A stretch of DNA of 64,000 nucleotides from DASVVT01 sp036386415 (GTDB taxonomy: Bacteria > Acidobacteriota > Blastocatellia > Pyrinomonadales > Pyrinomonadaceae). The notes under the pieces are model-generated. The model searched no databases. It was not told the DNA's origin and worked only from the letters and a program-made list of their open reading frames with translations. Both the position numbers and the translations under genes were made by a program. Position 1 is the stretch's first letter. Every line of letters begins with the position of its first letter. The stretch is from contig DASVVT010000052.1 of assembly GCA_036386415.1 (NCBI GenBank), positions 1 through 64,000 of the forward strand, written 5' to 3'. Positions 44,208-52,960 of the stretch are shown in pieces.

Positions 44208-44915
44208 ATGATCCGTAGTCTGAAGGTTCTGGTTGTGCTCGCGCTCACGCTGGCCGCGTTGGCTGGGGCAGCCTCGCGGGCGCAGGAAGAGGAGAGACGC
44301 TTCATAGACCTGAAGCAAGTTCCGGTCGAGGGCGCTGCCGCCCAGGATTTCGTGCCGCGCGGCTGGAAGATAGAAGAGCAAGTGGACGGCGACCTCAACG
44401 CAGACGCAAGGCCAGACACGGTGCTCAAGCTGATCGAAGACCTGCCTGAAGAGACGGCTGAGGGAGCGCTCAACATACGCTATAGAGCCCTGCTCGTGCT
44501 GTTGAAAACGGAGACGGGGAAACTGCACCGCGCGGCGGTTGGAGCGCGCCTCTTGCAATGCACGGGCTGCGGGGGCGTGCTGGGCAGTCCGGGCGGCGGA
44601 GACATCCAGATAGAGAAGGGTGTGCTCGTCGTCTACCAGCTTTCGGGCTCTCGTGAATCGACAGATGTCACGCAGCGCTTCCGCTACGACGCGCGTCTCA
44701 AACGCTTCGTGTTGATCGGCGAAGACCAGGTCAGCACAGACCGTTTGACGGGCGAAAGCACGTCTGAGAGCACAAACTATCTGACCGGCGTCAAGATCAT
44801 CAAGAAGACACGCCTCGACAAATCGGGTGATCGGGACATCCCTGTCTCTACGGCCACGAAAAAAATCGCCGTCACAAAGAGATTTCTAGAAGACATAGAC
44901 TACGAGAGGCAGTAG
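44208..44915 (+). CDS. secreted hypothetical protein
   Basis: A 235-residue exported protein. The signal peptide is about 1-24 (VLVVLALTLAALAGAASRA). It carries an acidic loop DGDLNADARPDTVLKL (VCBS/FG-GAP-like) near 70-82, a hydrophobic strand RALLVLLKTETGKLHR, and CTGCGGVLGSPGGG with two Cys near 122-125. This resembles the layout of the protein at 34625. The function is unknown. I start at ATG 44208; the frame is open ten codons upstream into the ctctgtggtga palindrome, which does not fit a signal peptide. Confidence 0.7.
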   Translation: MIRSLKVLVVLALTLAALAGAASRAQEEERRFIDLKQVPVEGAAAQDFVPRGWKIEEQVDGDLNADARPDTVLKLIEDLPEETAEGALNIRYRALLVLLKTETGKLHRAAVGARLLQCTGCGGVLGSPGGGDIQIEKGVLVVYQLSGSRESTDVTQRFRYDARLKRFVLIGEDQVSTDRLTGESTSESTNYLTGVKIIKKTRLDKSGDRDIPVSTATKKIAVTKRFLEDIDYERQ

Positions 44916-45020
44916 GCGGCGAGAGCTGTCGAACAAGGTATTCTCAGGCAACGAGACGGGCCTGCGCCGCTACTAAAGTAGACTCGAAAATAGGGAAGGA
45001 AATATCTCTTACATAGATTT

Positions 45021-45770
45021 ATGGCTCTTTTGAAGATGTTACTGGGAACGATGATGGCGATGGCGACGCCCGTCAGTGCGACGGAGCGTGCGACGGGTCT
45101 CCTATCACGCACGGCCAACGTCGGCAACAACTCTTACCATTATCAGGTCTACATTCCGGCCAGTCTCAAGCAGACGCCGCAGCCGCAGAAGGTTCCTGTG
45201 ATCGTCTTTCTGCATGGCATAGGGCAGCGCGGCGAGGGGGGCTATGTTCCGGCACAGGGCGGCGCAGGCATGATGGTGCGCAGCTACATGGAGCGCATGC
45301 CCGCCGTCGTCGTCATGCCGCAGTGCCGCAAAGGGCGCTACTGGCATGATGCCGAGATGTCTGAGATGGTGCTGGCGACGCTCAACCAGACGGTCGAAGA
45401 GTTCGGCGGCGACCCGCAAAGGCTCTACCTGATAGGCGTCTCGATGGGCGGCTACGGCGCGTGGCACATGGCCTCTGAGTATCCAGACAAGTTCGCCGCC
45501 ATCGTACCCATCTGCGGCGGCAGCCCCCTGCGTAGCGGTGATCGTTTCAAGCAGATCGCGCGCAAGGTCGGACGTACGCCCGTGTGGGTCTTCCACGGGT
45601 CGGCTGATCGCATCGTGCCCGTCAGCGAATCGCGCCAGATGGTCGAAGCCTTGAAGGCGACGGGCGGCAACGTCCGCTACAGCGAGTATGAAGGGGTCGG
45701 GCACAACGTCTGGCTCAACGTCGCTTCAGAGCCAGACCTGCTTCCGTGGCTGCTCAGACAGAGCCGCTGA
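45021..45770 (+). CDS. secreted alpha/beta-hydrolase (esterase/peptidase-like)
   Basis: A 249-residue hydrolase of the esterase/prolyl-oligopeptidase-like alpha/beta fold. After a hydrophobic start (LLKMLLGTMMAMATPVSA) come the oxyanion-hole region VIVFLHGIGQRG, the nucleophile elbow GVSMGGYGAW with Ser near 140, the acid in HGSADRIVP near 193, and the catalytic His in GVGHNVW near 230. The catalytic triad is thus complete. It is similar in length to feruloyl/acetylxylan-like esterases, but the substrate is unknown. Confidence 0.85.
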   Translation: MALLKMLLGTMMAMATPVSATERATGLLSRTANVGNNSYHYQVYIPASLKQTPQPQKVPVIVFLHGIGQRGEGGYVPAQGGAGMMVRSYMERMPAVVVMPQCRKGRYWHDAEMSEMVLATLNQTVEEFGGDPQRLYLIGVSMGGYGAWHMASEYPDKFAAIVPICGGSPLRSGDRFKQIARKVGRTPVWVFHGSADRIVPVSESRQMVEALKATGGNVRYSEYEGVGHNVWLNVASEPDLLPWLLRQSR

Positions 45771-45771
45771 A

Positions 45772-45880
45772 GAAGTCAAAAGGCAAAAGTAAAAAGGCAA
45801 AAGTGAGGTCAAAGCACTTTAATGAAAAGTGGTTTCCGCCTCACTTTTGCTTTTTGCTTTTGCCTTTTGACTTCTTTTTT
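45772..45880. repeat. intergenic palindrome, aaaggcaaaag family
   Basis: GAAGTCAAAAGGCAAAAG words are answered by CTTTTGCCTTTTGACTTC, followed directly by TTTTTT. It begins at the esterase stop and has the T-tract of a terminator, so it may end that transcript. A shorter copy lies at 56626-56670. Confidence 0.75.
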
Positions 45881-45961
45881 GCCTTGTTCCTTCCATGTTG
45901 AATGTTTTATTCTCGCCGCCGATGAGTTCCTTCATGACATTGCATCGCAGAGGCTACGCTC

Positions 45962-46453
45962 ATGTTTGATGCTCTCCTTGGCGAGAGGAAAGAAGAGGTC
46001 TGGGCCTGGCTCTTCCCCTTTACGTACCTTATCCATGTAACTGAAGAGTACGTGGCGGGCGTGGCGCTCGCTCCGTCTCCGAACAAGATACGCGGCGCGA
46101 ATCTGACGCCCACGCAGTTTCTCATCCTACAGGGGATTGCCTGCCTGCTGCTGGTCGTCGGCATCATCCTCTCGCGCCGGTTCAATTTCAGGCCGTGGCT
46201 CCTGATCTGCCTTGCGACGGTCATACTGGTCAATGCATTGTTCCACGTGGCGGGAAGCTTCCGCATCAGTGGGTATAATCCAGGCGTGGTCTCAGGCGTG
46301 TTGATCTGGATGCCGCTCGGCGTGGCGACGCTGCTACATCTGAAACGGAAGATGCGCCCGAATATGTACTGGACGGCGATGGCCGTTGGAATTGGAATCA
46401 ATATTGTCGTGCTGGTGCTGGCGCGCGGAGGCCGCAGGCTTTTCGAAGGATAG
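45962..46453 (+). CDS. HXXEE-domain membrane protein
   Basis: A 163-residue membrane protein with four predicted helices. The HXXEE motif stands at HVTEEY in the first helix (FPFTYLIHVTEEYVAG, about 20-30); the rest includes LVNALFHVAGSFRISGYNPGVVSGVLIWMPLG, which recurs in the protein at 47143. The role is unknown. AGAGG precedes the ATG. The two HXXEE genes flank an unrelated secreted-protein gene. Confidence 0.8.
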   Translation: MFDALLGERKEEVWAWLFPFTYLIHVTEEYVAGVALAPSPNKIRGANLTPTQFLILQGIACLLLVVGIILSRRFNFRPWLLICLATVILVNALFHVAGSFRISGYNPGVVSGVLIWMPLGVATLLHLKRKMRPNMYWTAMAVGIGINIVVLVLARGGRRLFEG

Positions 46454-46517
46454 CTGGGCTGGTATGCTAAGCTTTCACGTGCGATCTGCCTTCTTCAAGT
46501 TCAGGTGAATTTATAGT

Positions 46518-47123
46518 ATGAAACAGCTACTCCGCATATTTTCTCTATCGTTAGTGCTGCTCTTACCCATCGTCCACAGTGCTGCCCAAGCGGTCGCGCA
46601 AAGGCCGAAAGATACGGGTTCAATAGAAATCTACAGGAACTACAACAAGGGCAAAGATCAGACGGTCACGGAGACTGGCCTTATGTCTCTGGAATTCAGT
46701 TCGGAGGTTCCCATTCCGATTGGCTTATTGGACATGAACGTTTTTTATACCTACCCGGGTAAGACGCCCGTCGCGCCTGTCGCCGTGACTATTAAAGTCA
46801 TCTCGGATTATGAAGGGTTTCAATCCAAACATGATTTGACTATCGTGGCTGACGGAGAGATATTTCAGTTGGGGAAGATGCAGTATCGGAAAAGAGCCAC
46901 CGGCAACAATGTGCCCGGCGTGATGCGCAGCAGAAACGGGCCTGCCGACAGTGGCGGTCTCTCTGGCTTTACCGGCGAGATGTCAGCGGCCATTCCGGTT
47001 GAGACGTTTAAGCGCATAGCGAACGCTCAGAAGGTGCATCTTAAGATCGGCCCTATGGATCGTGACCTGCATGATTTCCATCTCGAAAAAATGCGCGGCC
47101 TGCTGAGCGCCATGACGCAGTAA
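46518..47123 (+). CDS. secreted hypothetical protein
   Basis: A 201-residue protein with a signal peptide (LLRIFSLSLVLLLPIVHSAAQ). The remaining beta-rich chain has no motif I recognise (for example TGLMSLEFSSEVPIPIGLLDMNVFYTYPG). It lies between the two HXXEE genes with short gaps (64 and 19 bp), suggesting an operon. No function is inferred. Confidence 0.7.
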   Translation: MKQLLRIFSLSLVLLLPIVHSAAQAVAQRPKDTGSIEIYRNYNKGKDQTVTETGLMSLEFSSEVPIPIGLLDMNVFYTYPGKTPVAPVAVTIKVISDYEGFQSKHDLTIVADGEIFQLGKMQYRKRATGNNVPGVMRSRNGPADSGGLSGFTGEMSAAIPVETFKRIANAQKVHLKIGPMDRDLHDFHLEKMRGLLSAMTQ

Positions 47124-47142
47124 GCGAAAGACTGTTGACCCC

Positions 47143-47652
47143 ATGATGCCATTGGACGCCACGAACATAATCTGGCCCTGGCTCTTTCCTTTCACCTATC
47201 TCATACACATCGCCGAAGAGTACTGGGGAGGCGAAGGCTATTCCGCGTATCTCTCAAGGACGAAGGGCGTTGAGCTGACAGCCGCGCGCTTCCTGTTGAT
47301 GACCGGCCTCGGGCTTGCGCTGATGATCGCAGGCATCCCGCTGGCACAGATGTTCGGGTTTCCACAGTTGCTGATGGTCATTCTTGGAACGGTGGTGCTG
47401 GTGAACGGGCTCTCGCATGCTGTGAGCAGCTTGATCAAGACCAGTTACAATCCGGGGCTCGTCTCAGGAGTGCTGGTCTGGATTCCGCTCGGTGTGATCA
47501 CGCTGGTGCAACTGAAGGATAGGATGAATGCCGCCAGGTTTCTGACGGCGTTGGCGATTGGCGTGTCAATTCAGGCTATTGTGTCTCTGCTTTCGCTTAA
47601 AGGAGGGAAGCTCTTCAGAGGATGGGGCAAGGGGGAGCGCCCCTCTGAGTAG
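47143..47652 (+). CDS. HXXEE-domain membrane protein (paralogue)
   Basis: A 169-residue paralogue of the protein at 45962: WLFPFTYLIHIAEEYWGG at 13-30 and the shared YNPGLVSGVLVWIPLGVI. Four transmembrane helices are predicted. The HIAEE acidic pair is intact, so both copies keep the motif. It starts with two ATG codons; the first is used. Both copies probably arose by local duplication, since then diverged. Confidence 0.8.
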   Translation: MMPLDATNIIWPWLFPFTYLIHIAEEYWGGEGYSAYLSRTKGVELTAARFLLMTGLGLALMIAGIPLAQMFGFPQLLMVILGTVVLVNGLSHAVSSLIKTSYNPGLVSGVLVWIPLGVITLVQLKDRMNAARFLTALAIGVSIQAIVSLLSLKGGKLFRGWGKGERPSE

Positions 47653-47760
47653 GCAAACCCGGCGCAGGGCGGGAGAAGCTCTTTTTCGTCCTTTAATACA
47701 TGACAGCCTGTGTGCTTCGCGCGACGCTGTTAAATTCCAGCATTCGGAGCCCCGAAGACT

Positions 47761-48630
47761 ATGCGAAGAAAAAGATGCAGCGCGGTTGGCCTCCTTTTCT
47801 GGGCGGCGGTGGCCGCGCTCGTCAATGCCTCTTTGTCTCAAGCGCAGGTATCGTCTGTCACAAACTACCAGGACTCTATCGGCGCGGGGTCGAAGACGAC
47901 CTATCTGGACGCGCTCAGAAAGATATTTCCAGATGTCAAGATGGAGGAGGCAGCCGTCGCACATAAGACGATACCGCTCAGCCACCTCTTCGGTGATTAC
48001 AAGGGGATGGTTTATGAGGGTGAGATGAAGATCGACAGCATCGAACGGCTACAGACCCAGGGTAAGAATTCAGGGCAACTGTTGGTGCTTGTTCATGCCT
48101 CCGGCTCAGACCAGTTTAACTGGGGCGAGATAAGTGTGCTGGCGCTCTTCCAGTTGGAGCCGACGCTACGGTTGCTGGACGCAGGGGATGTGCAGGCTGA
48201 CCGGTCTGCGAGTTTCTGGGAAGAGATGCCGCATCTACGTATCAGCCCACAGGGGGATGCGGTCATCGTCGCCAGCTCTCATCACAACTCCAGCCAGTCG
48301 TATCTAAGCCTGGCAATGATCGCCACCGAAGGGAATAAGCTGAGCACGGTCTTCGATTTTCCGACCTTGCTTCACGGTAACGATTGCGGGAACACCTTCT
48401 CTCAAACTCCGGGTGTCTCCGTTTTGCGAGCGGCGACGGGTGCACACTTCAACATCCTCTTCAAGGTGAAGATGGTTAAAGAGCCGGACGACGCAAGTTG
48501 TGAAAAGAAGACCAGAGGATACACCAGATACTATCAGGGACTGCTCGTCTGGAACTCCTCCAAACGCAGGTATGAGACGCGAGGCACAGGGCTCGCACGG
48601 TTATCCAGATTCAATGAGAAGAGTTTTTAA
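47761..48630 (+). CDS. secreted hypothetical protein
   Basis: A 289-residue protein with a signal peptide (GLLFWAAVAALVNASLSQA). The mature part has repeated hydrophobic/aromatic strands and short motifs such as HKTIPLSHLFGDYKG and CGNTFSQTPGVSVLR, with Cys at the start of the latter. I know no family. A GAAG precedes the ATG. It is followed at 6 bp by the acetyltransferase gene. Confidence 0.7.
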   Translation: MRRKRCSAVGLLFWAAVAALVNASLSQAQVSSVTNYQDSIGAGSKTTYLDALRKIFPDVKMEEAAVAHKTIPLSHLFGDYKGMVYEGEMKIDSIERLQTQGKNSGQLLVLVHASGSDQFNWGEISVLALFQLEPTLRLLDAGDVQADRSASFWEEMPHLRISPQGDAVIVASSHHNSSQSYLSLAMIATEGNKLSTVFDFPTLLHGNDCGNTFSQTPGVSVLRAATGAHFNILFKVKMVKEPDDASCEKKTRGYTRYYQGLLVWNSSKRRYETRGTGLARLSRFNEKSF

Positions 48631-48635
48631 CCTGC

Positions 48636-49181
48636 ATGTCTCCATTCTCTCACTCAACTGCAAAGCGGAGCCGAAAAGAAGTGGACTACCAGATCGACAT
48701 AATGAGGGATGACGATTGGGAGCAGGTGCGCGCCATCTACCTTGAAGGGATCGCGACCGGACAAGCCACCTTCGAGACCGATGCGCCATCATGGGAGAGA
48801 TGGAACGAAAAGCACTTGCGAGAGTGCCGTCTGGTCGCACGTCGAAGCGATGTAGGCGTCGCGGGGTGGGCTGCCTTGAGTCCTGTCTCGGACAGATGCG
48901 TCTATGCGGGGGTGGCGGAGGTGAGCGTGTATGTCGCAGATGTGGGCAGAGGGCACGGAATGGGACGCGCTCTTTTGGAGGCGCTCATCGAGGCGTCTGA
49001 AAAGTGCGGCATCTGGACGCTGCAAGCGGGCGTCTTCCCGGAGAATACGGCCAGCACGCGGCTTCATCTCAAGTGCGGCTTTCGAGAGGTCGGCAGGCGC
49101 GAACGGCTCGGCCGGATGAACGGCGCGTGGCGCGATGTGATGTTGCTTGAGCGGCGAAGCAAATCGGTCGGCGTCGATTGA
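48636..49181 (+). CDS. GNAT acetyltransferase (PAT-like)
   Basis: A 181-residue N-acetyltransferase like phosphinothricin/MnaT-type enzymes. The GNAT fold shows YQIDIMRDDDWEQVRAIYLEGIATGQATFET, the acetyl-CoA binding GRGHGMGRALLEALIEA (about 105-125), and NTASTRLHLKCGFREVGRR near the end. The substrate may be a glutamine-like compound or methionine sulfoximine, which is not shown here. The first 15 residues are poorly conserved; a GTG at 48681 is an alternative start. Confidence 0.85.
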   Translation: MSPFSHSTAKRSRKEVDYQIDIMRDDDWEQVRAIYLEGIATGQATFETDAPSWERWNEKHLRECRLVARRSDVGVAGWAALSPVSDRCVYAGVAEVSVYVADVGRGHGMGRALLEALIEASEKCGIWTLQAGVFPENTASTRLHLKCGFREVGRRERLGRMNGAWRDVMLLERRSKSVGVD

Positions 49182-49316
49182 AGAAGCGTGCGTTAAATAA
49201 ATTATTGCGCCGCCCTGCATGGATAGCTTACCTTTCATAGCGGGAGGTGTGGTTCGCCGCCCGCCAAACTGCAACGGCTCGCGTCCGCGAGCCGTCCGCA
49301 CCTTTCATAAGAGAGC

Positions 49317-49454
49317 ATGCATCTGCTGCACAAAATCGTCGGATTATTGATCGTCGTGGTCTTTCTGCTCACGGGGTAGTATAGGGATTTTCATCACCCG
49401 CGCATGTATGAGTTGGATGATGGGATGAGGATGATGTTTCGCTCAAGGCATATC
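49317..49454 (+). pseudogene. broken membrane-protein gene (nonsense codon)
   Basis: From ATG 49317 the frame reads MHLLHKIVGLLIVVVFLLTG, a TAG (49377-49379), then YRDFHHPRMYELDDGMRMMFRSRHIYI. The two parts resemble, to my memory, a short membrane protein common in this phylum with LLTGQYM in the middle, so a CAG-to-TAG change is plausible. The rest is missing after 49454. Probably a decayed gene. Confidence 0.55.
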
Positions 49455-49469
49455 TACATACCGGAGTAT

Positions 49470-49529
49470 TCTATGACTTTATTGTTTTGTCTACGACTTT
49501 ATTATTTTGTTTACAACTTTATTATTTCC
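49470..49529. repeat. three 20-bp tandem repeats, AT-rich
   Basis: Three units of tctatgactttattgttttg type, exactly 20 bp each, lie 30 bp before the glmS end. They are far more AT-rich than the surroundings. No role is evident. Confidence 0.7.
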
Positions 49530-49559
49530 CCATAAGTATCCTACTTAAACCTTAATCAG

Positions 49560-51419
49560 CTATTCGACCGTTACGGACTTCGCCAGGTTGCGCGGCTGAT
49601 CCACGTCGCAGCCACGGCGCACGGCGATGTGGTAGGCGAGAAGCTGCAGGGGTATGACCGCCAGAATCGGCGACAGCAGGTCGCTCGCCTCTGGAATCTC
49701 TATGACGTGATCGGAGACGACTGAAGACATCGTGTCGCCTTCGGTCAGGATGGAGAGCACGACGCCTTCGCGCGCCTTAACTTCGACGATGTTGGAGTGC
49801 GTCTTCTCGTAGCGTAGTTCAGAAGCGCGGTTGCCCTCTTCGCGCGTGTTGACGACGACGACCGGAAGACGTTCGTCGATCAGAGCGTTGGGGCCGTGCT
49901 TCATCTCGCCCGCCGGATAGCCTTCGGCGTGAATGTATGAAATCTCTTTGAGTTTCAGAGCCCCTTCGAGCGCGACCGGGAAGTTGATGCCGCGCCCCAG
50001 GTAGAGGAAATCCGTCGAGCGGAAGAACTCTTTCGAGAGGTCTTCGACTATGTCGGCGTCGTTTAAGAGATGCTCGATCTTGACGGGAAGCTCGGCCAGT
50101 TGCTGCGCGTGATGGCGCGCCTGCTCGCTTGTGAGCGCGCCGCGCAGTTGTCCAAGGTAGAGGCCGAACAGGTAGAGCGCGATCATCTGCGAGGTGAAAG
50201 CTTTGGTGGATGCGACTCCGATCTCCGGCCCGGCGTGCGTCAGGATCGTGCCGTCCGCTTCGCGCATAATCATAGAGCCCTGCACGTTGCAGACGGCCAG
50301 GATTTTCGCGCCGTGCTCCTTGGCCTCGCGCAGGGCGGCGATGGTGTCAGCCGTCTCGCCCGATTGCGAGATGACCAGCAGCAGCGTGTCTTCGTCGAGC
50401 ACCGGATCGCGGTAGCGAAACTCCGAAGCGTAATCGACCTCCGCCGAGACGCGCGCCAGTTGCTCGATCATGTACTTGCCGGCCAGCCCGGCATGCCAGC
50501 TTGTTCCGCAGGCGGCGATCTTGATGTTCGTGAAGCGTTTGAAATCCGCCTCCGTGATGTCCATCTGATCCAGGTAGACGCGCCCCGTGTCGAGCGAGAT
50601 GCGCCCCTGCACTGTGTCGCGCACGGCTCGCGGCTGCTCGTAAATCTCCTTGAGCATGAAATGCTTGAAGCCGCCCTTTTCCGCCATGATCGGGTCCCAG
50701 GTGATGCGCTGCTGCGTGGGCTCGACGGGGTTTCCGTCAAAGTCCGTGACGCGCACGGCATCACGCGTGAGCACGGCGATTTCCCCGTCGCCTAGAAAGA
50801 AGATGTCGCGCGTGTGCTGTAGGATCGGCGGAATGTCTGAGGCGACGAAATATTCGCCGTCGCCGAGGCCGATGACGACCGGCGGCCCCTGTCGCACGGA
50901 GATGATCGTGTCCGGCTCGTCCGCCGAGATGATCGAAAGCGCGAAGATGCCCCTCAACTCCTGCACCGCCTGGCGCACAGCCTTTTCCAGAGAGTCGCCC
51001 GTCTTCAGATATTCTTCGATGAGATGGGCGATCACCTCCGTGTCCGTTTCCGTGACGAAGAGATGGTCGCTGCCGCGCAATCTGTCCTTCAGTTGGAGAT
51101 AATTTTCGATGATGCCGTTGTGAACGACGACGACGCGTCCCGTACAGTCGCGGTGCGGGTGCGCGTTCTCTTCCGTGGGGCGCCCGTGTGTAGCCCAGCG
51201 TGTGTGGCCGATGCCATAGGTTCCGTCGAGCGGCTTGAGGCGAATCGCCTCCTCAAGGTTGCGCAGCTTCCCTTCGGCGCGACGTATCTCCAGGCCATGA
51301 TCCTCATCGACGACGGCGATCCCGGCGGAATCGTAGCCGCGATATTCAAGTTTGCGCAGCCCGTCGATGATGACGGGCACGACCTGCTTATTACCTACAT
51401 AACCGACAATGCCACACAT
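49560..51419 (-). CDS. glmS: glucosamine-6-phosphate synthase (isomerizing glutaminase)
   Basis: GlmS makes glucosamine-6-phosphate from fructose-6-phosphate and glutamine, the first step to UDP-GlcNAc. The 619-residue protein starts MCGIVGYVG, so the Cys2 nucleophile of the glutaminase domain (about 1-235) is in place. The two SIS domains follow, with SQSGETADTIAAL near 360 and GRGINFPVALEGALKLKEIS near 480, ending in DVDQPRNLAKSVTVE. The start is fixed by the Cys nucleophile, not the longer open frame. It is the last gene of the yvcK-glmU-glmS run. Confidence 0.95.
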   Translation of the reverse strand: MCGIVGYVGNKQVVPVIIDGLRKLEYRGYDSAGIAVVDEDHGLEIRRAEGKLRNLEEAIRLKPLDGTYGIGHTRWATHGRPTEENAHPHRDCTGRVVVVHNGIIENYLQLKDRLRGSDHLFVTETDTEVIAHLIEEYLKTGDSLEKAVRQAVQELRGIFALSIISADEPDTIISVRQGPPVVIGLGDGEYFVASDIPPILQHTRDIFFLGDGEIAVLTRDAVRVTDFDGNPVEPTQQRITWDPIMAEKGGFKHFMLKEIYEQPRAVRDTVQGRISLDTGRVYLDQMDITEADFKRFTNIKIAACGTSWHAGLAGKYMIEQLARVSAEVDYASEFRYRDPVLDEDTLLLVISQSGETADTIAALREAKEHGAKILAVCNVQGSMIMREADGTILTHAGPEIGVASTKAFTSQMIALYLFGLYLGQLRGALTSEQARHHAQQLAELPVKIEHLLNDADIVEDLSKEFFRSTDFLYLGRGINFPVALEGALKLKEISYIHAEGYPAGEMKHGPNALIDERLPVVVVNTREEGNRASELRYEKTHSNIVEVKAREGVVLSILTEGDTMSSVVSDHVIEIPEASDLLSPILAVIPLQLLAYHIAVRRGCDVDQPRNLAKSVTVE

Positions 51420-51429
51420 GATAAAGCAA

Positions 51430-51519
51430 GGGATGAGGGCGGAGGGATGAGGGATGAAAGTATGACTACTCAACTTGAGTCAGCACACTTTCATCACTCA
51501 TCCCCCCGCCCTCATCACT
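51430..51519. repeat. palindrome, gggatgaggg family, inside glmU 3-prime end
   Basis: GGGATGAGGGCGGAGGGATGAGGGATGAAAG on one side is answered by ctttcatcactcatcccccc. It spans the gap before glmS and the last codons of glmU. A relative lies at 1202-1301. Confidence 0.75.
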
Positions 51520-52956
51520 TCGTTCCTCCTCCTTCTTTTCGTTGAGCCGCTTTTTAACTACCGCCGGAACGCCCGCGACGAGTGAATCGGGCGGCACGTC
51601 TTTGGTCACCACAGCGCCGGCGGCGGTCACGGCGCGGCTGCCGACACGCACGGGCGCAACCAGCATCGTGTCGGAGCCGATCTTGACCTCGTCTTCAATC
51701 ACGGTCTGGTGCTTGTTCTTGCCGTCATAGTTGCATGTAATAGTGCCTGCGCCGATGTTCGTCTGCTCGCCGACGGTGGCGTCGCCGAGATAGGTTAGAT
51801 GCATAGACTTGGAGCGACGCCCGAGGCGCGACTTTTTCATCTCGACGAAATTCCCTATGGCCGACGCCTCTTCCAGGCGGGAGTTCATGCGCATGTGCGC
51901 GAAGGGGCCGACCGAGCAGTCGTTGGAGATTTCCGAATCGACGATCACGCAATGGTCTTTGACCAGAGCGCGGTCGCCGATGCGCGAATTCGTGATGCGC
52001 GTGCCGGAGCGAATCTCGCAGCCTTCGCCGATCACGCTTGCGCCCTCTATGTGAACGTCCGGATAGATCACAGAATCACGCCCGATCTGCGCTTCGGGGC
52101 TGATGTACGTATGAGCCGGGTCAATCAACGTGACGCCGCTTTCGAGCATCAGTCGGCGGAGCGTGCGCTGGCGCAGGAGTCTTTCGAAATCTGCCAACTC
52201 CACGCGCGTGTTGATGCCCGAGACCTCGCGCGCATCCGTGTGCAGGTAGATGCTGACGTTCGAGCCTTCGGCGCGTAGAATGGCGGGCACATCCGTCAGG
52301 TAGTACTCGCCCTGCGCGTTGACTGGCTGGACGCGTGCCAGAGCCGAAAACAGAGAGCGCGTCTCAAAACAGTAGATGCCCGCGTTGATCTCGTTGATCT
52401 GTTTCTCCTCCGGCGTAGCATCCCTTTGTTCGACGATCCTTTCAAAGCGACCTTCGGCATCGCGCAGGATACGTCCATAGCCTGTGGGGTCGTCCAGGCG
52501 GACGGTAAGGAGCGTCGAGGCCGCGCCGCTCCCGCGATGCGTACGATGCTGGTGGACGAGCGCACCCAGGGTGGGCTCTGCGCGAACCAGCGGCACGTCA
52601 CCGGAGAGAATCAGCAGCGTCGAATCCGCATCTGCCAGGGCGGTGCGAGCGGCCATCACAGCGTCGCCCGTGCCGCGCTGCTCCGCCTGCTTGATGAACA
52701 TCGCGCCCGTCTCGCCCAACTCGTCGCGGACGGCACGCTCGACCATCTCCGCCTGGTGGCCGACGATGACGTAGATGCGGCGCGGGCTCAGCGCTGCCGC
52801 CGTGCGGCAGACGTGCGCGATGAGCGGACGCCCGGCGAGCCTGTGGAGCACCTTGGCCGTCTGCGAGCGCATGCGCGTGCCGAGACCTGCGGCGAGGATC
52901 AGCACGTCGAGCGGCGCGGGGGTCTCCTGCGGGTTGCTGGTAACCTGTTTCTCCAT
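51466..52956 (-). CDS. glmU: bifunctional GlcNAc-1-P uridyltransferase / GlcN-1-P acetyltransferase
   Basis: GlmU acetylates glucosamine-1-phosphate and uridylylates it to UDP-GlcNAc. The 496-residue chain has the N-terminal pyrophosphorylase domain with LILAAGLGTRMRSQTAKVLHRLAGRPL (about 18-44) and GTGDAVMAARTAL near 95, then the left-handed beta-helix acetyltransferase domain with repeated hexapeptides (DSVIYPDVHIEGASVIGEGC) and the core NFVEMKKSRLG, NIGAGTITCNYDG near 390. The last 18 residues (SDEGGGMSDESVLTQVE) come from a palindromic repeat and are not part of the family. Confidence 0.95.
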   Translation of the reverse strand: MEKQVTSNPQETPAPLDVLILAAGLGTRMRSQTAKVLHRLAGRPLIAHVCRTAAALSPRRIYVIVGHQAEMVERAVRDELGETGAMFIKQAEQRGTGDAVMAARTALADADSTLLILSGDVPLVRAEPTLGALVHQHRTHRGSGAASTLLTVRLDDPTGYGRILRDAEGRFERIVEQRDATPEEKQINEINAGIYCFETRSLFSALARVQPVNAQGEYYLTDVPAILRAEGSNVSIYLHTDAREVSGINTRVELADFERLLRQRTLRRLMLESGVTLIDPAHTYISPEAQIGRDSVIYPDVHIEGASVIGEGCEIRSGTRITNSRIGDRALVKDHCVIVDSEISNDCSVGPFAHMRMNSRLEEASAIGNFVEMKKSRLGRRSKSMHLTYLGDATVGEQTNIGAGTITCNYDGKNKHQTVIEDEVKIGSDTMLVAPVRVGSRAVTAAGAVVTKDVPPDSLVAGVPAVVKKRLNEKKEEERSDEGGGMSDESVLTQVE

Positions 52957-52960
52957 AACT

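Noticed and set aside
49377..49379. In-frame TAG read as pyrrolysine or readthrough
   Set aside because: The gene is also truncated 75 bp later, so decay is the simpler explanation.
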